Source: Dicyema japonicum (lineage: Eukaryota; Dicyemida; Rhombozoa; Dicyemidae). From it: 64,000 nt of DNA. The stretch is from assembly GCA_011109175.1 (NCBI GenBank), contig RDEW01000027.1, positions 694,703-758,702 on the forward strand. The letters run 5' to 3'. The notes beneath the pieces are model-generated. The model searched no databases and was not told where the DNA came from. It saw only the letters and a list, made by a program, of their open reading frames with translations. Shown here piece after piece: positions 34,481 through 46,389 of this stretch. Numbering within the stretch: the first letter of the stretch is position 1; each line of letters begins with the position of its first letter. The position numbers and the translations under genes were made by a program.

Positions 34481-34759
34481 AAAATAGGATTATAAATTTT
34501 GTCTAATTTCATTTTATAAGATACTCGGCTTGTTTGACCAAAAAAAGTAAAACCATGAACTTTACTCGGCGTTTTTTCTTTGAGTCTGAAAATGCCCACG
34601 ATGAGCAGAGAAAGTCAGTATAACTGGTACCCTGCATTGCTTAGACGATTTAGGGTTTCCATAGTGTTTAGTAGGAGTTTTTTCATTGATCCACTGTTCC
34701 ATCACTCTGTATACTTATTGTGGAGATTATAAAACGATCTGTTTTTATGTTAAGGCGTC

Positions 34760-35270
34760 TTGCATTATGTTATGTTGTCCAATTAAGTCATGTCCGACCC
34801 TTGGAGATTTCATGAACGAGTTTCCTCCATTCTCCCCGATCCGTTGGAATTTAGAGTAGCCTTGATATAGGCATTCCCGTGACGTCTTCCACCGTAGATA
34901 ACCACCGAGTTTTCGGTCGACCAGGTCTTTTCTTCCCAGTAATATTGTTCAGCATAATGGTTCTTTCCAGTGAATCAGAGCGGACAACATGCCCAAAGAA
35001 CGCCAATCTGTGTTTAACGATTTTTCCTTCTAGCGAAATGTCCGTCTCTACCCGTTTGAGTACATCGATGTTTGTTATTTTGGAAGTCCAAGGAATTCTT
35101 AGTAACCTCCTTCAGCACTACAGCTCAAAAGCATCAATTTTTCGTCTATCTGCCTTTTTAGTATCCATGATTCTGTGCCGTATAGAAAAACCGGGAACAC
35201 GATTGCATTAACCAGTCTGCATTTGGTCCTCAAGCAAATATCTTTGCTTTTTCAAATTCTATTCGTCTTG
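34760..35270 (-). mobile_element. Non-LTR element C-terminal fragment
   Basis: The minus strand carries the order seen in RTE/CR1-like C-termini, spread over broken frames: YGTESWILKRQIDEKLMLL, RIPWTSKITNIDVLKRVETD, SDSLERTIMLNNI and RPGRPKTR. Confidence 0.6.
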
Positions 35271-35329
35271 CATACAACAAATAAATTGTATAGGAGTTTT
35301 TTTTGCTGGATTATTCAAAAGTACGTTTA

Positions 35330-35830
35330 CTATTTAAAGGTAGTGCGAGGGCTTAAGTGGCTTAGGCTACGAATTCGAATCTCGCTGTTCACCTGGTGGA
35401 AGGTTCCACGCATCTACGATGCAGAAAGGGTTTGACGAGTGACGCCGTCATCAGTGNATTTCTATTCGTCTTGCATACAACAAATAAATTGTATAGGAGT
35501 TTTTTTTGCTGGATTATTCAAGAGTACTTTTACTATTTAAAAGTAGTGCGAGGGCTTAAGTGGCTTAGGCTACGGGTTCGAATCTCGCTGTTCACCTGGT
35601 GGAAGGTTCCACGCATCTACGATGCAGAAAGGGTTTAACGAGTGACGCCGTCATCAGTGGACACTCACTGCGGAACTGGATTCTCTAGAAAGGACACTCA
35701 CACAAGAAAAAGAAAAAAGAAGTGAAGATCATTCCTTGGTTCTACGATTAGTTAAAATTAACTGTTCTTTACTTAAATAAAGTGTGTGTCCTGCCTATGC
35801 GGAGCTATAAATACTAGGCTTTATTATTAT
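35330..35830 (+). repeat. tRNA-derived SINE (duplicated across N at 35457)
   Basis: Head: GCGAGGGCTTAAGTGGCTTAGGCTACGGGTTCGAATCTCGC (35545-35585) contains an A-box-like GGCTTAAGTGG and a B box GGTTCGAATCTC. Body: ACGCATCTACGATGC, GACGAGTGACGCCGTCATCAGTG, AAGAAGTGAAGATCATTCC. Tail: AATAAAGTGTGTGTCCTGCC ... GCGGAGCTATAAA. About 200 bases (35257-35456 and 35458-35656) are duplicated across the N at 35457, so only one head copy is certain. Confidence 0.75.
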
Positions 35831-35869
35831 TTATTATTATTAGTGCGGGAAAATTTCAGATAGTTTCGG

Positions 35870-36260
35870 AACCGGATTTTCTACAGGAACTCACACGCAA
35901 CAAACAAAGAAAAAAAGAAGTTAAAAACATTCCTTGCAAGAACATACTCTCAAAAATTAGTTAGCATAACTGTTCTTTACTCTAAAATAAAGTGTGTTAT
36001 GCCCATGTGAGATATAAGTCTTATGGCTCACGCGAGAGTCGAATGTTGATTGTATCTAAGGTATAAANTGTTTACAGGAACTCACACACAACAAACAAAG
36101 AAAAAAAGAAGTTAAGAACATTCCTTGCAATAATATACTCTCAAAAATTAGTTAGCATAACTGTTCTTTACTCTAAAATAAAGTGTGTTATGCCCATGGG
36201 AGATATAAGTCTTATAACTCACACGAGAGTCGAATGTTGATTGTATTTAAGGCATAAACA
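35870..36260. repeat. SINE 3' body, duplicated across single N at 36068
   Basis: ACAGGAACTCACACGCAAC ... AAATAAAGTGTGTTATGCCC occurs before and after the N at 36068 with minor differences. It is a diverged SINE relative and the pair is probably an unmerged overlap. Confidence 0.75.
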
Positions 36261-36929
36261 TATAGTAAATGGTATTGGGGGTAAATATCAGTTTTTGGAG
36301 TGAAACAATACATTGGCTTAAATTTGTTTTTCTGTTTGTGCGAGCTGAAGAGCTTTGGCTTTCACAGGCGACTTCCAAGTGTAGCCAAATTTTCTAGTCT
36401 CTTGACAGTGATTCCCGCTTATTCCTCCAATTGTCTTAACGACAAGATCACGAATCATGAACTATTCCAGGAACCTATTGTGCCTCTTTTCTTTAATTTT
36501 CTCAGCCTTATCTGCACCATATAACAAGTTTATCTCACCCCCGACAATTATCCAACAGTCTTCTGTAGACCCCTTGGTTGACTGGTCTGTAAACAGATAT
36601 TTTTTTCTATAAAAATGAAAATTTGAGATAAGCCTCATTGAAGTCAAAATTCCTTATAGAATCGACTTAAATATGTTTAGGTGAGAAACGTCACAAATAT
36701 GACTTCTTTGGTGGAGAGGTCTCATTTCTGTACGACTTCCAAGTGAATTTTATTTATTGTGTCCTGCTATGTAGTTGTTTCTGAATGCTTCAAGAAATTT
36801 TCTAATGAAGAAGCAAAGAGAATTCCAATCAATTGTATTAAAGAAGACTCTTGGAGAAAGGTTATTGAATACAAATATGGACTGAGAGTCTAACGAAAAG
36901 TTTATATTCACCTCCATCTAACTCGTAGA

Positions 36930-37205
36930 CCGAATAAGTTCTGCATCAAGATCACGAGGTCCCCTGTTCGAATCTCGGTATTGTCCATTCGATTGAAGGT
37001 TCCACGAATCTACGATGCTTTGGGGTTGACGAGTGACGGCGTCATCTGTGTTCCAAAACAGCGGAACTGGATTGTCTTCTGGGACTCCACACAAACACAG
37101 AGAACGAGCAGTCAAGAACACTTGCAATGTCTTGGACATGTTTTGGATTAATTAACATTACTGTTCTTACTTTTTAAAATAAAATGAGTTCTGCCTAAGG
37201 TGGGT
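36930..37205 (+). repeat. tRNA-derived SINE copy
   Basis: Head with CCCTGTTCGAATCTCGGT (B-box-like), then ACGAATCTACGATGC, GACGAGTGACGGCGTCATC, CAGCGGAACTGGATT, and the tail AAAATAAAATGAGTTCTGCC. Same block order as the 35.5-kb copy but clearly diverged. Confidence 0.75.
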
Positions 37206-37315
37206 ACAATACTGCACTTTAAGAGATGGGTATATTGATAGAAACATTACCTACTCCCTGCCGGGAGGGCAAAATTCATATTTCTGAAATGGAAGCCGTT
37301 CATTAACTTCTCAAA

Positions 37316-37690
37316 TTGATTCACGATTGGATCAATAGTCTTGATATTGAGAAGGCTCGTAAGCATCCGCCACCAAAAATTGATATAAGTAAAACCTCCA
37401 TACGTTCATGTCCACTCGACACCCTTCCCCTGCGGTTACTCTGTACTTTACAAGAGTATATGAACAAAATCGGACAATCGGATTTTAGCTGCATTCTTCC
37501 TACCTCCCTGACGAGCTTTATTTATTCTGACCTGCTTTCAATTTTTTCCCTGCCCCAGATCCATCTGAGTGATCTCTGGAAATGTTCGCTATTTGTTGAT
37601 ACTTTATGTTCGCCACCAGTTTCTCTTAAAATTCTAAAATTCTTCCATTTTTTGTATAATCATGACCAAAGTATTGGGGGTGACTATAAC
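37316..37690 (+). mobile_element. LINE C-terminal ORF fragment
   Basis: A 130-residue open frame. It shares the NKIGQSDFSC block with the LINE tail at 32.25 kb, along with SDLW and the following sequence, so I read it as a LINE C-terminus that happens to be open and not a host gene. No flanking exons were found. Confidence 0.45.
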
Positions 37691-37885
37691 CAAATTATTA
37701 TTAATTGAAGTAACTACAAAAACAGTAATCTAAAATGGACATCTGGAATATAAAAATGATGATTCTATTTATGGTAAACTTGGTAAAACTCTTTAAACAC
37801 AACTTTAAACTAAATTCAGCCACGTAGTGATATGTCAATAATTGGTTGAAGATTTTTGTTCCTTTGTTTTTTCCTCCTCTGACCT

Positions 37886-38317
37886 TTCCTACTAGAGTGA
37901 CGTCATATGATCCACCTGTCTCAGGTAGCACCCAGTGCCAGGCTGGCAAGAAAAAGGATCATTTGCTCTTTCTCACTCCACTGTAGGGATTTCCACAACT
38001 GCAAGGAATTGACGTCTTTTACCTTTTATGCTGGTTCCGGATGGACTTGTGTGTCGTTGAAAGACTCAGTTTCTGTAACAGTGGAAACTGGATACACTTA
38101 ANTCCTACTAGAGTGACGTCATATGATCCACCTGTCTCAGGTAGCGCCCAGTGCCAGGCTGGCAAGAAAAAGGATCATTTGCTCTTCCTCACTCCACTGT
38201 AGGGATTTCCACAACTGCAAGGAATTGACGTCTTTTACTTTTCATGCTGGTTCCGGATGGACTTGTGTGTCGTTGAAAGTCTCAGTTTCTGTAACAGTGG
38301 AAACTGGACACACTTAA
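37886..38317. repeat. Dispersed repeat E, duplicated across single N at 38102
   Basis: TCCTACTAGAGTGACGTCATATGATCC ... CAGTGGAAACTGGA occurs on both sides of the N (37886-38101; 38103-38317). Independent, diverged copies lie at about 42805-42975 (+) and 61660-61770 (-), which shows a real dispersed family of about 215 bp. The doubling here is an assembly effect. Confidence 0.8.
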
Positions 38318-38502
38318 TTAGTTGTTTACTGTTAACTTTTTCGGTGTATTCTGGGTCAATAATAAATAAACACAAATGTAAACAAAATTTATTTAGTTTG
38401 TTGGATCATAATGTGAGATTCCCAATAGTACTCAATCTAACTATGTAACCAAAATTGATATTAACATCGGTTTTGTAGAGAATACGGCTAAATCAACTAT
38501 AA

Positions 38503-39320
38503 GTGAATTTAACCACCAGGATCATTGGGTTAGAAGAGAAAAAGAATGCTCTCATGAACAATCTGTACCATTCTTTTAATTGGATATGGAGTATCTCATA
38601 TTTTGCGGGACTTTCAAGGTATCTGAGGATTGTGAGAGCCGTTTGGAGGGTTAGCCGTCATTATGAATTTTTGTTGCCATTTGAGTAAGTCATTATTCTT
38701 CAAAAATAATTTCTTAGAGAAAATCAGAGACTGTCCGTTTACGAACAACTTATTTTCAATTTAGGAAGCCACCGACAAATTCATCGGTCCTATTTTTTGA
38801 GCTACTTATGCCTCTTGAAGCACATCTACTAGAACGACAATGAAAAATGGAAACCAAATTTCAAAACAGCCTTCTCTACAAAATCTTCTCAGATACTTGA
38901 AAACGGTCGATTTTCTTTCATAGAGGATACAGTAAGAAAGAACGGAGAAAACTGGATTCTCATGTTCGGGTTAAACCATCCGTAAGTAAAGGTTCGGTGG
39001 ATATTCTTACTTGGGAGCTCAACATATGGATGGTTTTTGATATAGCTATTGAATTTTTCGAGTCTTGTCTCGAAAAGAGCGAATCTCTAGGCTGTTGAGC
39101 ATACTTCGAAGTCAGAACGATATTTTGTCGATAAAGTCTTGTAATGTATTCATTCAATTGGAAAGGACTCATGCGAGCTATCGGCCGTATAGCATTCAGT
39201 TTCTGTATTCGCTTGAGACATTCTTTTACTCTTATAACCTAACGATTTTTAATAATAAATCATATCAAAAAACCAAAATTAATATCATTCTGATGAATTT
39301 AGAAGAGCAACACTAACAAC
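38503..39320 (+). other. Candidate gene or pseudogene, structure unresolved
   Basis: Several plus-strand frames look coding: FFELLMPLEAHLLERQ (about 38790-38840), ENGRFSFIEDTVRKNGENW (about 38900-38955), SKGSVDILTWELNIWMVF (about 38985-39038) and, through a possible 29-nt intron at 39060-39088, LLSILRSQNDILSI. Two in-frame TGA codons and competing frames prevent a single model. I do not recognise the protein. Confidence 0.3.
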
Positions 39321-39689
39321 AACTGTATACAAGATAAAAATTAGAATTCAGGATTTTCAGTCTACTGGGTAAAGATTTTAGTCTTACAAAGAATTGTATG
39401 CACAAATTGAAAAAATCTATTTAAAATTAATGGATTCTAATGGCGATCAAATACACTATTTGCAGTCTTTTCAGCATAACCTACCCTCGAGCAACCAACA
39501 TATAATTACCCACGTTAAAAAAATGTTTCCAGGCCTACTATCTTTAAAGACTCCCTACAATTTATTTATGGTCATTTCAAAACTTAGTCTTCTGGAAAAT
39601 AAAGTGTGTGTTCTACGAGGAACTATAGCTTTTTGTAAAGTGCAGTATTATTATATACTTGGAAACGGCGCTACGTGACCTTAGAAAAT

Positions 39690-40300
39690 TTTATGAAGCA
39701 ACATAGAAGAATCCACTTATGCTGACGACGTCGACTTCATATCGAGAAATAAATCAACACTTATTCGCATATTGGAAGTAGATTCCAATGGACTCAAAAA
39801 ATGGTACCTAACCATGAATGTTCACTAAACAGAAATAGTGGACATCAGAAGAATGGAAAGAAGATCGGATGAACAACGAAAAAGGACCAATAAGTTCGGA
39901 TACTTACTTGAAGACAGTCATCCCGGCTGAGGAACAGGGGATAGACTGCTTTCATCGAAGGCAACTGAGGTGAATGCTCGGTTTGAATTGGCTAAGGAAA
40001 ATAACCAAAAAAGCTTTATATAATGTTTGCTCCACTGGTCTTTTAAATCTTGACGAGATCTCTGATCTGAGATGGAGGCTCTTCGGACATATACTGTAAT
40101 TGGAAATGGATACTCCAGCTAATGTAGCAATGGAGGAGTACTTCGTTGAGACTGGATCACGTTTCTGTAGAGGCCTACAAATCAAACTTCCTGTGATACT
40201 TGACGCTGATCTCAAGTATGCCAAAAGGAAATGAATGCGGAAAACATCTGGATGACTTAAGAGATTGCGCATGATCACGAAGGGCGGAGTCCCTTAATTA
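39690..40300 (+). mobile_element. Type F LINE fragment (RT catalytic motif to C-terminus)
   Basis: YADDVDFISRNKSTLIRILE (from about 39718) is an RT motif C region. It is followed by LRWRLFGHI (about 40068-40095) and PANVAMEEYFVETGSRFCRG. It ends in CCTTAATTAGTTTGAT at about 40300, about 75 bases short of the CFAP206 stop codon on the other strand. Confidence 0.7.
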
Positions 40301-40375
40301 GTTTGATAGTTTCTAAGACGCATTGATGAAACTATTACGTGTGTAGCTTTAATATGATTTATTAGGAAATTAATA

Positions 40376-42583
40376 CTAATCATCAATGTCACGTGTTAAA
40401 TCTACTTTGTTGAATGAATTTTTGTCGACACATCCTCTTAACCCCGTAAGAAATACTTGAGGCTTCGGCACATTTGAATTTCCATCTCCTTTTGTTTGTA
40501 CTCCAAATTCCCTGTTTTATGATTTAAAGTAAATTTAACTTTGGCGGGTAAACCTGAGTACAATTTTCCCTCTTCATATGACTTTTATTAGTTTGACAAG
40601 ATTTAGTTATCTTGGTCCGTAGATTAGCCTAATATCTTTCATGACTACCCATACCAGCTTGATTGCCTGTCGTCTCATCTCCCACTCATTCCACTGATAG
40701 TTTGGATCTATGTGACTTTCCTGCATGTGAAGTTCTGTCTGCATTCCATAATCGCAAGTCCGCTTTGTTGTAAACATGTTAGTCTAAGAATAAAGCATAG
40801 ATAAAACATCAAAGGAGGAATCAACAACTTCAAAGGACTGTTGCAAGTCAAGTAAGCTTATCAGTTCTGGATTTCTATAAGCGATATTTAATATTTTTAG
40901 TAAATTTCTAATTTTTATAAATCATTTTTACTCATTTATGTTTTCGTTGAATTCCACTGCGTTGTTCCTGTCAGAGAAAGCCAAGTATAGGTTTTTATAC
41001 GCGACTAATCCCAGCTTAGAGTTTGCAGGGATCAATAATCCGTTGTATTTCACAAAATTATTTGCACAAAACCCCTTTATTTAAATTTACGTTTATGCCT
41101 GCAAATAAACTTGAAATTTGTTGTAATTTGGATCATCTGGCCTTACCACTCTATATTTACTGACAAATTGAGGTTGTCCGATCAACTCATGTTCCCTCGG
41201 AGTCTTGAAATATTAAAGTGCATAATTACTTTTAATCGTTCTTCGTTTGTTAACTTTTTTATATTTTTTGTTAAATTTATAATTTTTTCGTTCGTGGTAG
41301 AGCTACAGAACTAATAAATTTTTAAATCCGTCACAACTTCGACAAATTGCTTTAGGTTGGTAAATATATTATTCTGTAAATCCAAAATTATCAGCTCTTC
41401 TTGAAATGCTTTCCAAAAATGATAAATGGAGTAAAATTGGGGCTTCGAAATAACCATGAAAGTACGTAAACTTGGCCAGTTGGCACGGCAGACTTGTCTT
41501 GTATGGTATTTCTTAGTATTTCCATGGTAGTTTTGAATTGCTGATATAAGTCAGTCATTTCCCTAGCAGAGTTTGACATGTCATTCTCAGTTAGTGTTTA
41601 CGTTATACCAGTAATAAACTTAAATATATTTCATATTGGCGACAGTTCACAATGACGTCCCGTAAAGGAAGTGTGCCTTCATCATCTGATTCGTTGGTTC
41701 TATTCAACTCCTCAAAGAACGCTATTAATCGTATAATTGTACTAACATGTAACTATGTCGCACGTGTCAACTGTCGATTTGATTTCTTTCTGGATTTCGC
41801 CCATCGCTGACTCAACCAATGTGAAGAACATTGCAGGGACTGGGAGTTCTAGTAAAACTGATACCATTTTCTATGGATTTCCCGCCTTTTCCACAATCCT
41901 TGTTGAATATTCTGATCCCACCTACAATGGCTGAGAGCTCCTGAAGGTGCTTAATTTTGTCAGCTTTCTTCATTTTTGTAAAATTGTTCAGTTCTGACTC
42001 AGAAAACACGCTTTGTAGAGCAGCTTTAAAATAAACACAAAATCAACCCGTGCTTTCTCTTAAAACTTGAATTTCCGTGATTCCTCCGAGTCCAGAGACC
42101 AGGATTGTGGCAGAAACGATTTTTCTGTATAGATGATTGAGTTCCTCAGTGTTCCGAGCTCTGCTATCTACGATCTCCTGAAAAATTGGCTGAGTTTTAG
42201 ACTTGAGCACATTACTATGTTCGGCAATGAACTCATCTTTAGTAAATAAGCACATGAAACCCTTTTGGCTGTAATTCGAGTCAAAATAGACTTGCATTTT
42301 AATGGTGTCCAATGAAATAGAATTTTCTGCACTAAGCCTATCAACACACAACTGTGAGGTCATCACTTTTATACTACCTCTATTATCTGTTTGACGTCTG
42401 TATTATTGAGTACATTGCTGAACTGATTGTCAGGGTTCATCACTGTTGATTTGACCTGAATATGTAATATTGTGATACCATAAATGCTGCCAATTCCTCA
42501 CTTACAGTGATCATGTTTGCACTGCAGTTTTGGCATATTTGCCTGATTATATCCCTTATTATACTTTCAGTTCTTATAGACAT
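40376..42583 (-). CDS. CFAP206: CFAP206, cilia- and flagella-associated protein, 16 exons
   Basis: CFAP206 is an axonemal protein linked to radial spoke and central-pair function in motile cilia. ATG at 42583-42581 opens MSIRTESIIRDIIRQI, matching the family N-terminus. Fifteen introns of 22-28 nt (23, 26, 24, 24, 25, 22, 23, 23, 24, 26, 24, 24, 24, 26, 28) give 613 residues against about 622 in human. Diagnostic blocks, in order: SLDTIKMQVYFDSNYSQK, ELNHLYRKIVSATILVSGLG, GIRIFNKDCGKGGKSIEN, KSAVPTGQVYPQFYS, GFCANNFVKYNGLLIPAN, YQWNEWEMRRQAIKLANLR, CTQVYPPK, PKPQVFLTGLRG and VDLTRDID, then stop TAG at 40378-40376. The intron at 41098-41075 is GC-AG; homology fixes its ends. The ninth intron (near 41325) could be 24 or 27 nt. 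All exons join in frame, so the gene looks functional. Confidence 0.95.
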
Positions 42584-42699
42584 GTTGCTAAGAGATATTA
42601 ATATTTTTAATTTATTTACGATTATAGGAACTTAATTTTTTTGTTCAAAAATCGTGTTTAATAAAGTAAATTTTAATGCTAAGAAAATTAATCAGAAAC

Positions 42700-42985
42700 T
42701 TCCTCTCTTTTGTCGGTCTGGGATCACTTAGTTAGATGAGAACTTTTATTTCTTTCTCTTTGACCCAGTGATCCTGGGGGTAATAATAATCAGAAACGTT
42801 CTAATAGAGTGGCGCCAGGGTAGCACGCAAAAGGATCATTGCTCTCACCACTCTACTGGAGGGGTTTACACAACAACAATGAATGAATGCCTTTTACCTT
42901 TTATGCTGGTTTTCGATGGACTTGTATGACGTTGAAGGACTCTGTTTCTATGACGGTGGAAACTGGAGGAAAAATGCTACCAGTT
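42700..42985 (+). repeat. LINE 3' tail plus dispersed repeat E copy
   Basis: GGGATCACTTAGTTAGATGAGAACTTTTA (about 42720) is the shared LINE 3' terminus. It is followed at about 42805-42975 by a diverged copy of repeat E, without duplication, ending GGTGGAAACTGGAG. Confidence 0.6.
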
Positions 42986-42989
42986 TGAT

Positions 42990-43930
42990 GTGTGTCATTC
43001 CTTCGCGGCTATAGTTGGAAGATATTTCTAAAAACGGCTAACTGATTACTGAAAAATATTTCAAAAGCCTCCAAAACCAAACGCAGGAAATAAGGTGGAG
43101 TCTTTGGAAAAGGAGATCGCGAAGTAAACAAAGACATAAAAAGTCCTCATTACCCTCGAATGATATACATAAGGCTTGTGACTCAGATATATGGATTGTT
43201 AACTTACCACTGAACTCAGAGGAAGGGTCGTATCACGAACTATCATGTCCATTAATAAATTTCTACTTAATGGATCACCCCTCTCCTCGCTCTATTTTAC
43301 TTATTCCTGTTTGACCTGCATGAAGAAACCTCCCAAAACACCACGATTATAACATACACGGATGATATATTCCTTGCATCTAAGAACCGCTTTATCCAGA
43401 AAGCCTCCAGATATCTGTAAGACTTGTTTGACAACCTAAACAGATAATTAGAGTAAACTCGTAATCCACAAGCGCTGAGAGGTCATGTACTACGATATTT
43501 ACTCCCTAATAGAAGGTTGACCGATTCAGCTCCATCTCTGATTCTTGACAAAAACAAAACTTTTGCATGAACAAAGTAAAAATTTTGAAAATCTTCGAAT
43601 CCCATATGACTTTAGGAAGACACGTTGGCGATCTTAACTTTTCTTTTATTAGAAAGTTGACCGTTGCTAGAGCATTACTTGGAACTACTAGAAATCATTC
43701 AGTTTCATGCCAATTTTTTGTACAATTGATCTATTGAACCGACAATCAGGTACTGATGTACTTGATGGGAACTAATTTGGCAAAAAAGAAGATAAAGAAA
43801 ATCGAAGATTTCCAATTCACAACTACCAAAACTCTACGAATAGTTCGAAATTACAGAACATAAGTTTTCCGTAGGCCTGACGGATTTATTTTTTTCGGAA
43901 TTGATATCATTAGGACAACCAGAAAATACC
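42990..43930 (+). mobile_element. LINE RT remnant
   Basis: NGSPLSSLYFTYSCLTC followed by TYTDDIFLASKNRFIQKA is RT motifs B and C of a type A-like element. Frames are broken on both sides. Confidence 0.65.
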
Positions 43931-44590
43931 AATATTTAATATATAAATTTCACCAAAAAAACTTAATTGCAAAAAAATTGCTTTATGGAAAAATAAATGA
44001 AATTATTTAATGTAATACGAAATAAAATATTCCTGAAAATTTCAGATTTAAAGTTTCGATCTTTAGTAAGAATTTTCGTCAGAGATATCGCCCTTTCAAC
44101 TGAAGCTGAGTATCCGAAACAGTATCGAAGGTATCAGTAAATTTTTGGCGAAAAATTTTGATCTGATGAAAATTCCATGCTGCTCAGATCGGCATAAGAT
44201 TTTTCAATTGAATGATCGAGTAGTTAGGTATTTGAAATCATTTCAATTAACACCAAATAATTTTTACTAATTTCGTTTAAAGTTGAAAATAACGAGAGAA
44301 TGTTAACTGAGTCTATGGCCTAAAAAATTAAAAATAGAAACATTTTTGATTACAACTACATTTCCTTCAAATTTAGAGATAATTTTAATGATTTCTGGAA
44401 GATTCTGGAAATAATACTTGACTGCTTATAGCCAGCTTTTCCATTTTGTTACAACAACTTCAGGTGGATTTCCTATTTGTGAGAAAATTTCTCAGCGTTT
44501 TTTGTTTTTTATTCTGATAATATTTTCCAGCTTCTTTAAAGAAAAAATAAGATTATCAACATCTGTGTAGTAGGATTTTATTCTTAGAGC
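43931..44590. other. AT-rich stretch, nothing recognised
   Basis: No open frame or repeat match stands out. Confidence 0.35.
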
Positions 44591-44599
44591 ACATTGTGT

Positions 44600-44745
44600 A
44601 ATAGATGTGAAACAAACATCAGCAAGGATGTGATAGATTCCCGGTGGAGGCTAGTTGGACATGTATTACGAATGAACCCGGACGCACCCGATAACAAAGT
44701 GATGGAAGATTACTTTGACAGTTGCGAGAAACCCTAGTTAATATT
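44600..44745 (+). mobile_element. Type F C-terminal scrap
   Basis: DSRWRLVGHVLRMNPDAPDN followed by KVMEDYFDSCEK matches the FGHILR...PxNxAMxxYF block at 40.1 and 52.2 kb. Confidence 0.65.
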
Positions 44746-45259
44746 AGCTTCCGAAAAGTTAATATTTAACATTGTAAGCAGCACTACTATTGTTAATCAA
44801 AATTCCAATGAACCACGTTGTCAAGTCACAGGGAGCGTCTATCTTTAAGCTATCTCATTGCTCTTGAAACCTCCTTTGATGAAATTTTACGTATAAGTAT
44901 TACCTTCCTCCGTAAAGGCTAAATCAATTTGCCATAAGACCTCGAGTCTTGCAAAGGGGATTTGTCTTTTATTTGACAGATTTAATCGATCCGATTAAGA
45001 AATGTTCACATCCCCTTCTCACTCCAACTCAGGCACTCCAATCACCCGTGTTAAAGAGAATTCCAGAAAATGTTAGGATCCTGGAAAATTCCTCGTATAA
45101 AATGTTTTTTCAAGACACGACCCCTATATGGAATGCATACAACGATAATAGATATTAGATCCATTCTGATCGACGCGTAATCGAATGAAGATTATTCTAT
45201 CATTGATCCCCAGAAACTGAATAGTCCAGCAAGTGCTTGTGCACTGAAAAACCTTTTTA

Positions 45260-45480
45260 TAATGTCTCAGTCAGATGTAGGTGAGATCAATCTTCTTCAT
45301 CAAGGCCTTCCTCGACTTTTGTTTCTTGAAGGTAGCAGATTGAGCTTCCAGGTCATTTCAACCATCATGTTCATCAATATCCGTCATCGCAGGAACCAAT
45401 CCACTGGTCGGGAAACGAGGGATCCTTTTTGGATGCCGACCAGGCACTGGCCGTCTTCAGAGTCAAGTGGATCCAATATG
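45260..45480 (+). repeat. Dispersed repeat with GGATCC...GATGCC block
   Basis: AGGGATCCTTTTTGGATGCC ... GGCACTGGCCGTCTTCAGAGTCAAGTGGATCC resembles segments at about 46205-46265, 48475-48525 and 55918-55955. Function and class unknown. Confidence 0.45.
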
Positions 45481-45599
45481 ACTTGTATAAAACATTTTGT
45501 ATAATAATTGCAAATATTGAATAAAAATAAGCGTATTATTGTTTCATTAATTATTAAGACACTTTTCGAATCAGTGTGCTTCCTGGGGCCATTTTATCT

Positions 45600-45880
45600 C
45601 GGACAAATTCCACTAAGATCGAAACCAGTAAAAAAGGGGTTTTAAGACTACGGAGCGATTGACTTCTGTAAAAATCCCCTTTGGATTTCCTAATCAGCGT
45701 GAACTGAGGAGTGGTCCTGTACGACAACGAATATCCAATTGAACGGTCGATACGTATCGAAGCCAGTAAAAAGGGGGTTTTAAAACTACGGAGCGATTTA
45801 CTTCTGTAAAGATCCCCTTTGGATTTCCTAATCAGCGTGAACTGAGGAGTGGCCCTGTACGACAACGAGTATCCAGTTGA
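45600..45880 (-). repeat. About 135-bp tandem duplication
   Basis: A block running from CAGTAAAAAAGGGGTTTTAAGAC to about GAACGGTCGATACG (45627-45755) recurs immediately downstream (45762-45890) with a few substitutions. On the minus strand both copies read TLIRKSKGD(L/F)YRS(K/Q)SLRS. No N is present, so it is probably genuine. Confidence 0.75.
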
Positions 45881-46389
45881 ACGACCGATACGTGCTCGTG
45901 TGGGCTCGATGAGGTATCGGACAAAGTTGAGGTCTCTGTTGGAACCTGCCGGGACACGTGAGTTGTTAATTTGGTGTTACCATTGACTTTGGAATTTTTT
46001 ATTCTTTCATCCTTTGGCGCCAACGTTAGTGTGGTGCTAAGTGGATACTTGAATATAAGATTTTTTTGTTTGTTTCTTATGTTCCTCCTGTTCCTTTTTG
46101 GCTTCAGGGAGCTTGAATTGATAGCGTGAGTCATGTGGTTCACCATCTCTGGTTTTGTATAATAACACCAGATATGCCTGAAAGAGGTTTAATCAATTTT
46201 CCAAGAGAGGGATCCTTTAAAATCCAGGTCAGGTAGTGGGCGTCTCCTAACTTAGGTGGATCCAATGACGCCTTTTGATAATTAAATAAGATAAAGATAA
46301 GAAAGGAATGCATAATTAATTGCGGGGCTAACGACAGCATCATCCATTAGGCTACTTTGAAAATAATAATAGCACCAGAGACCACGGTT

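Noticed and set aside
35545-35600. Functional tRNA gene
   Set aside because: A- and B-box-like strings are present, but no cloverleaf with acceptor and anticodon stems can be formed; it is a SINE head.
37316-37708. 130-residue open frame as a host gene
   Set aside because: It shares the (N)(K/R)IGQS...C block with a LINE tail at 32.25 kb and has no flanking exons, so it is probably LINE-derived.
41840-41860. A 16-nt intron in CFAP206 (GTATCAGTTTTACTAG)
   Set aside because: A 25-nt intron from the same donor keeps the frame, fits the size range and aligns better with the family.
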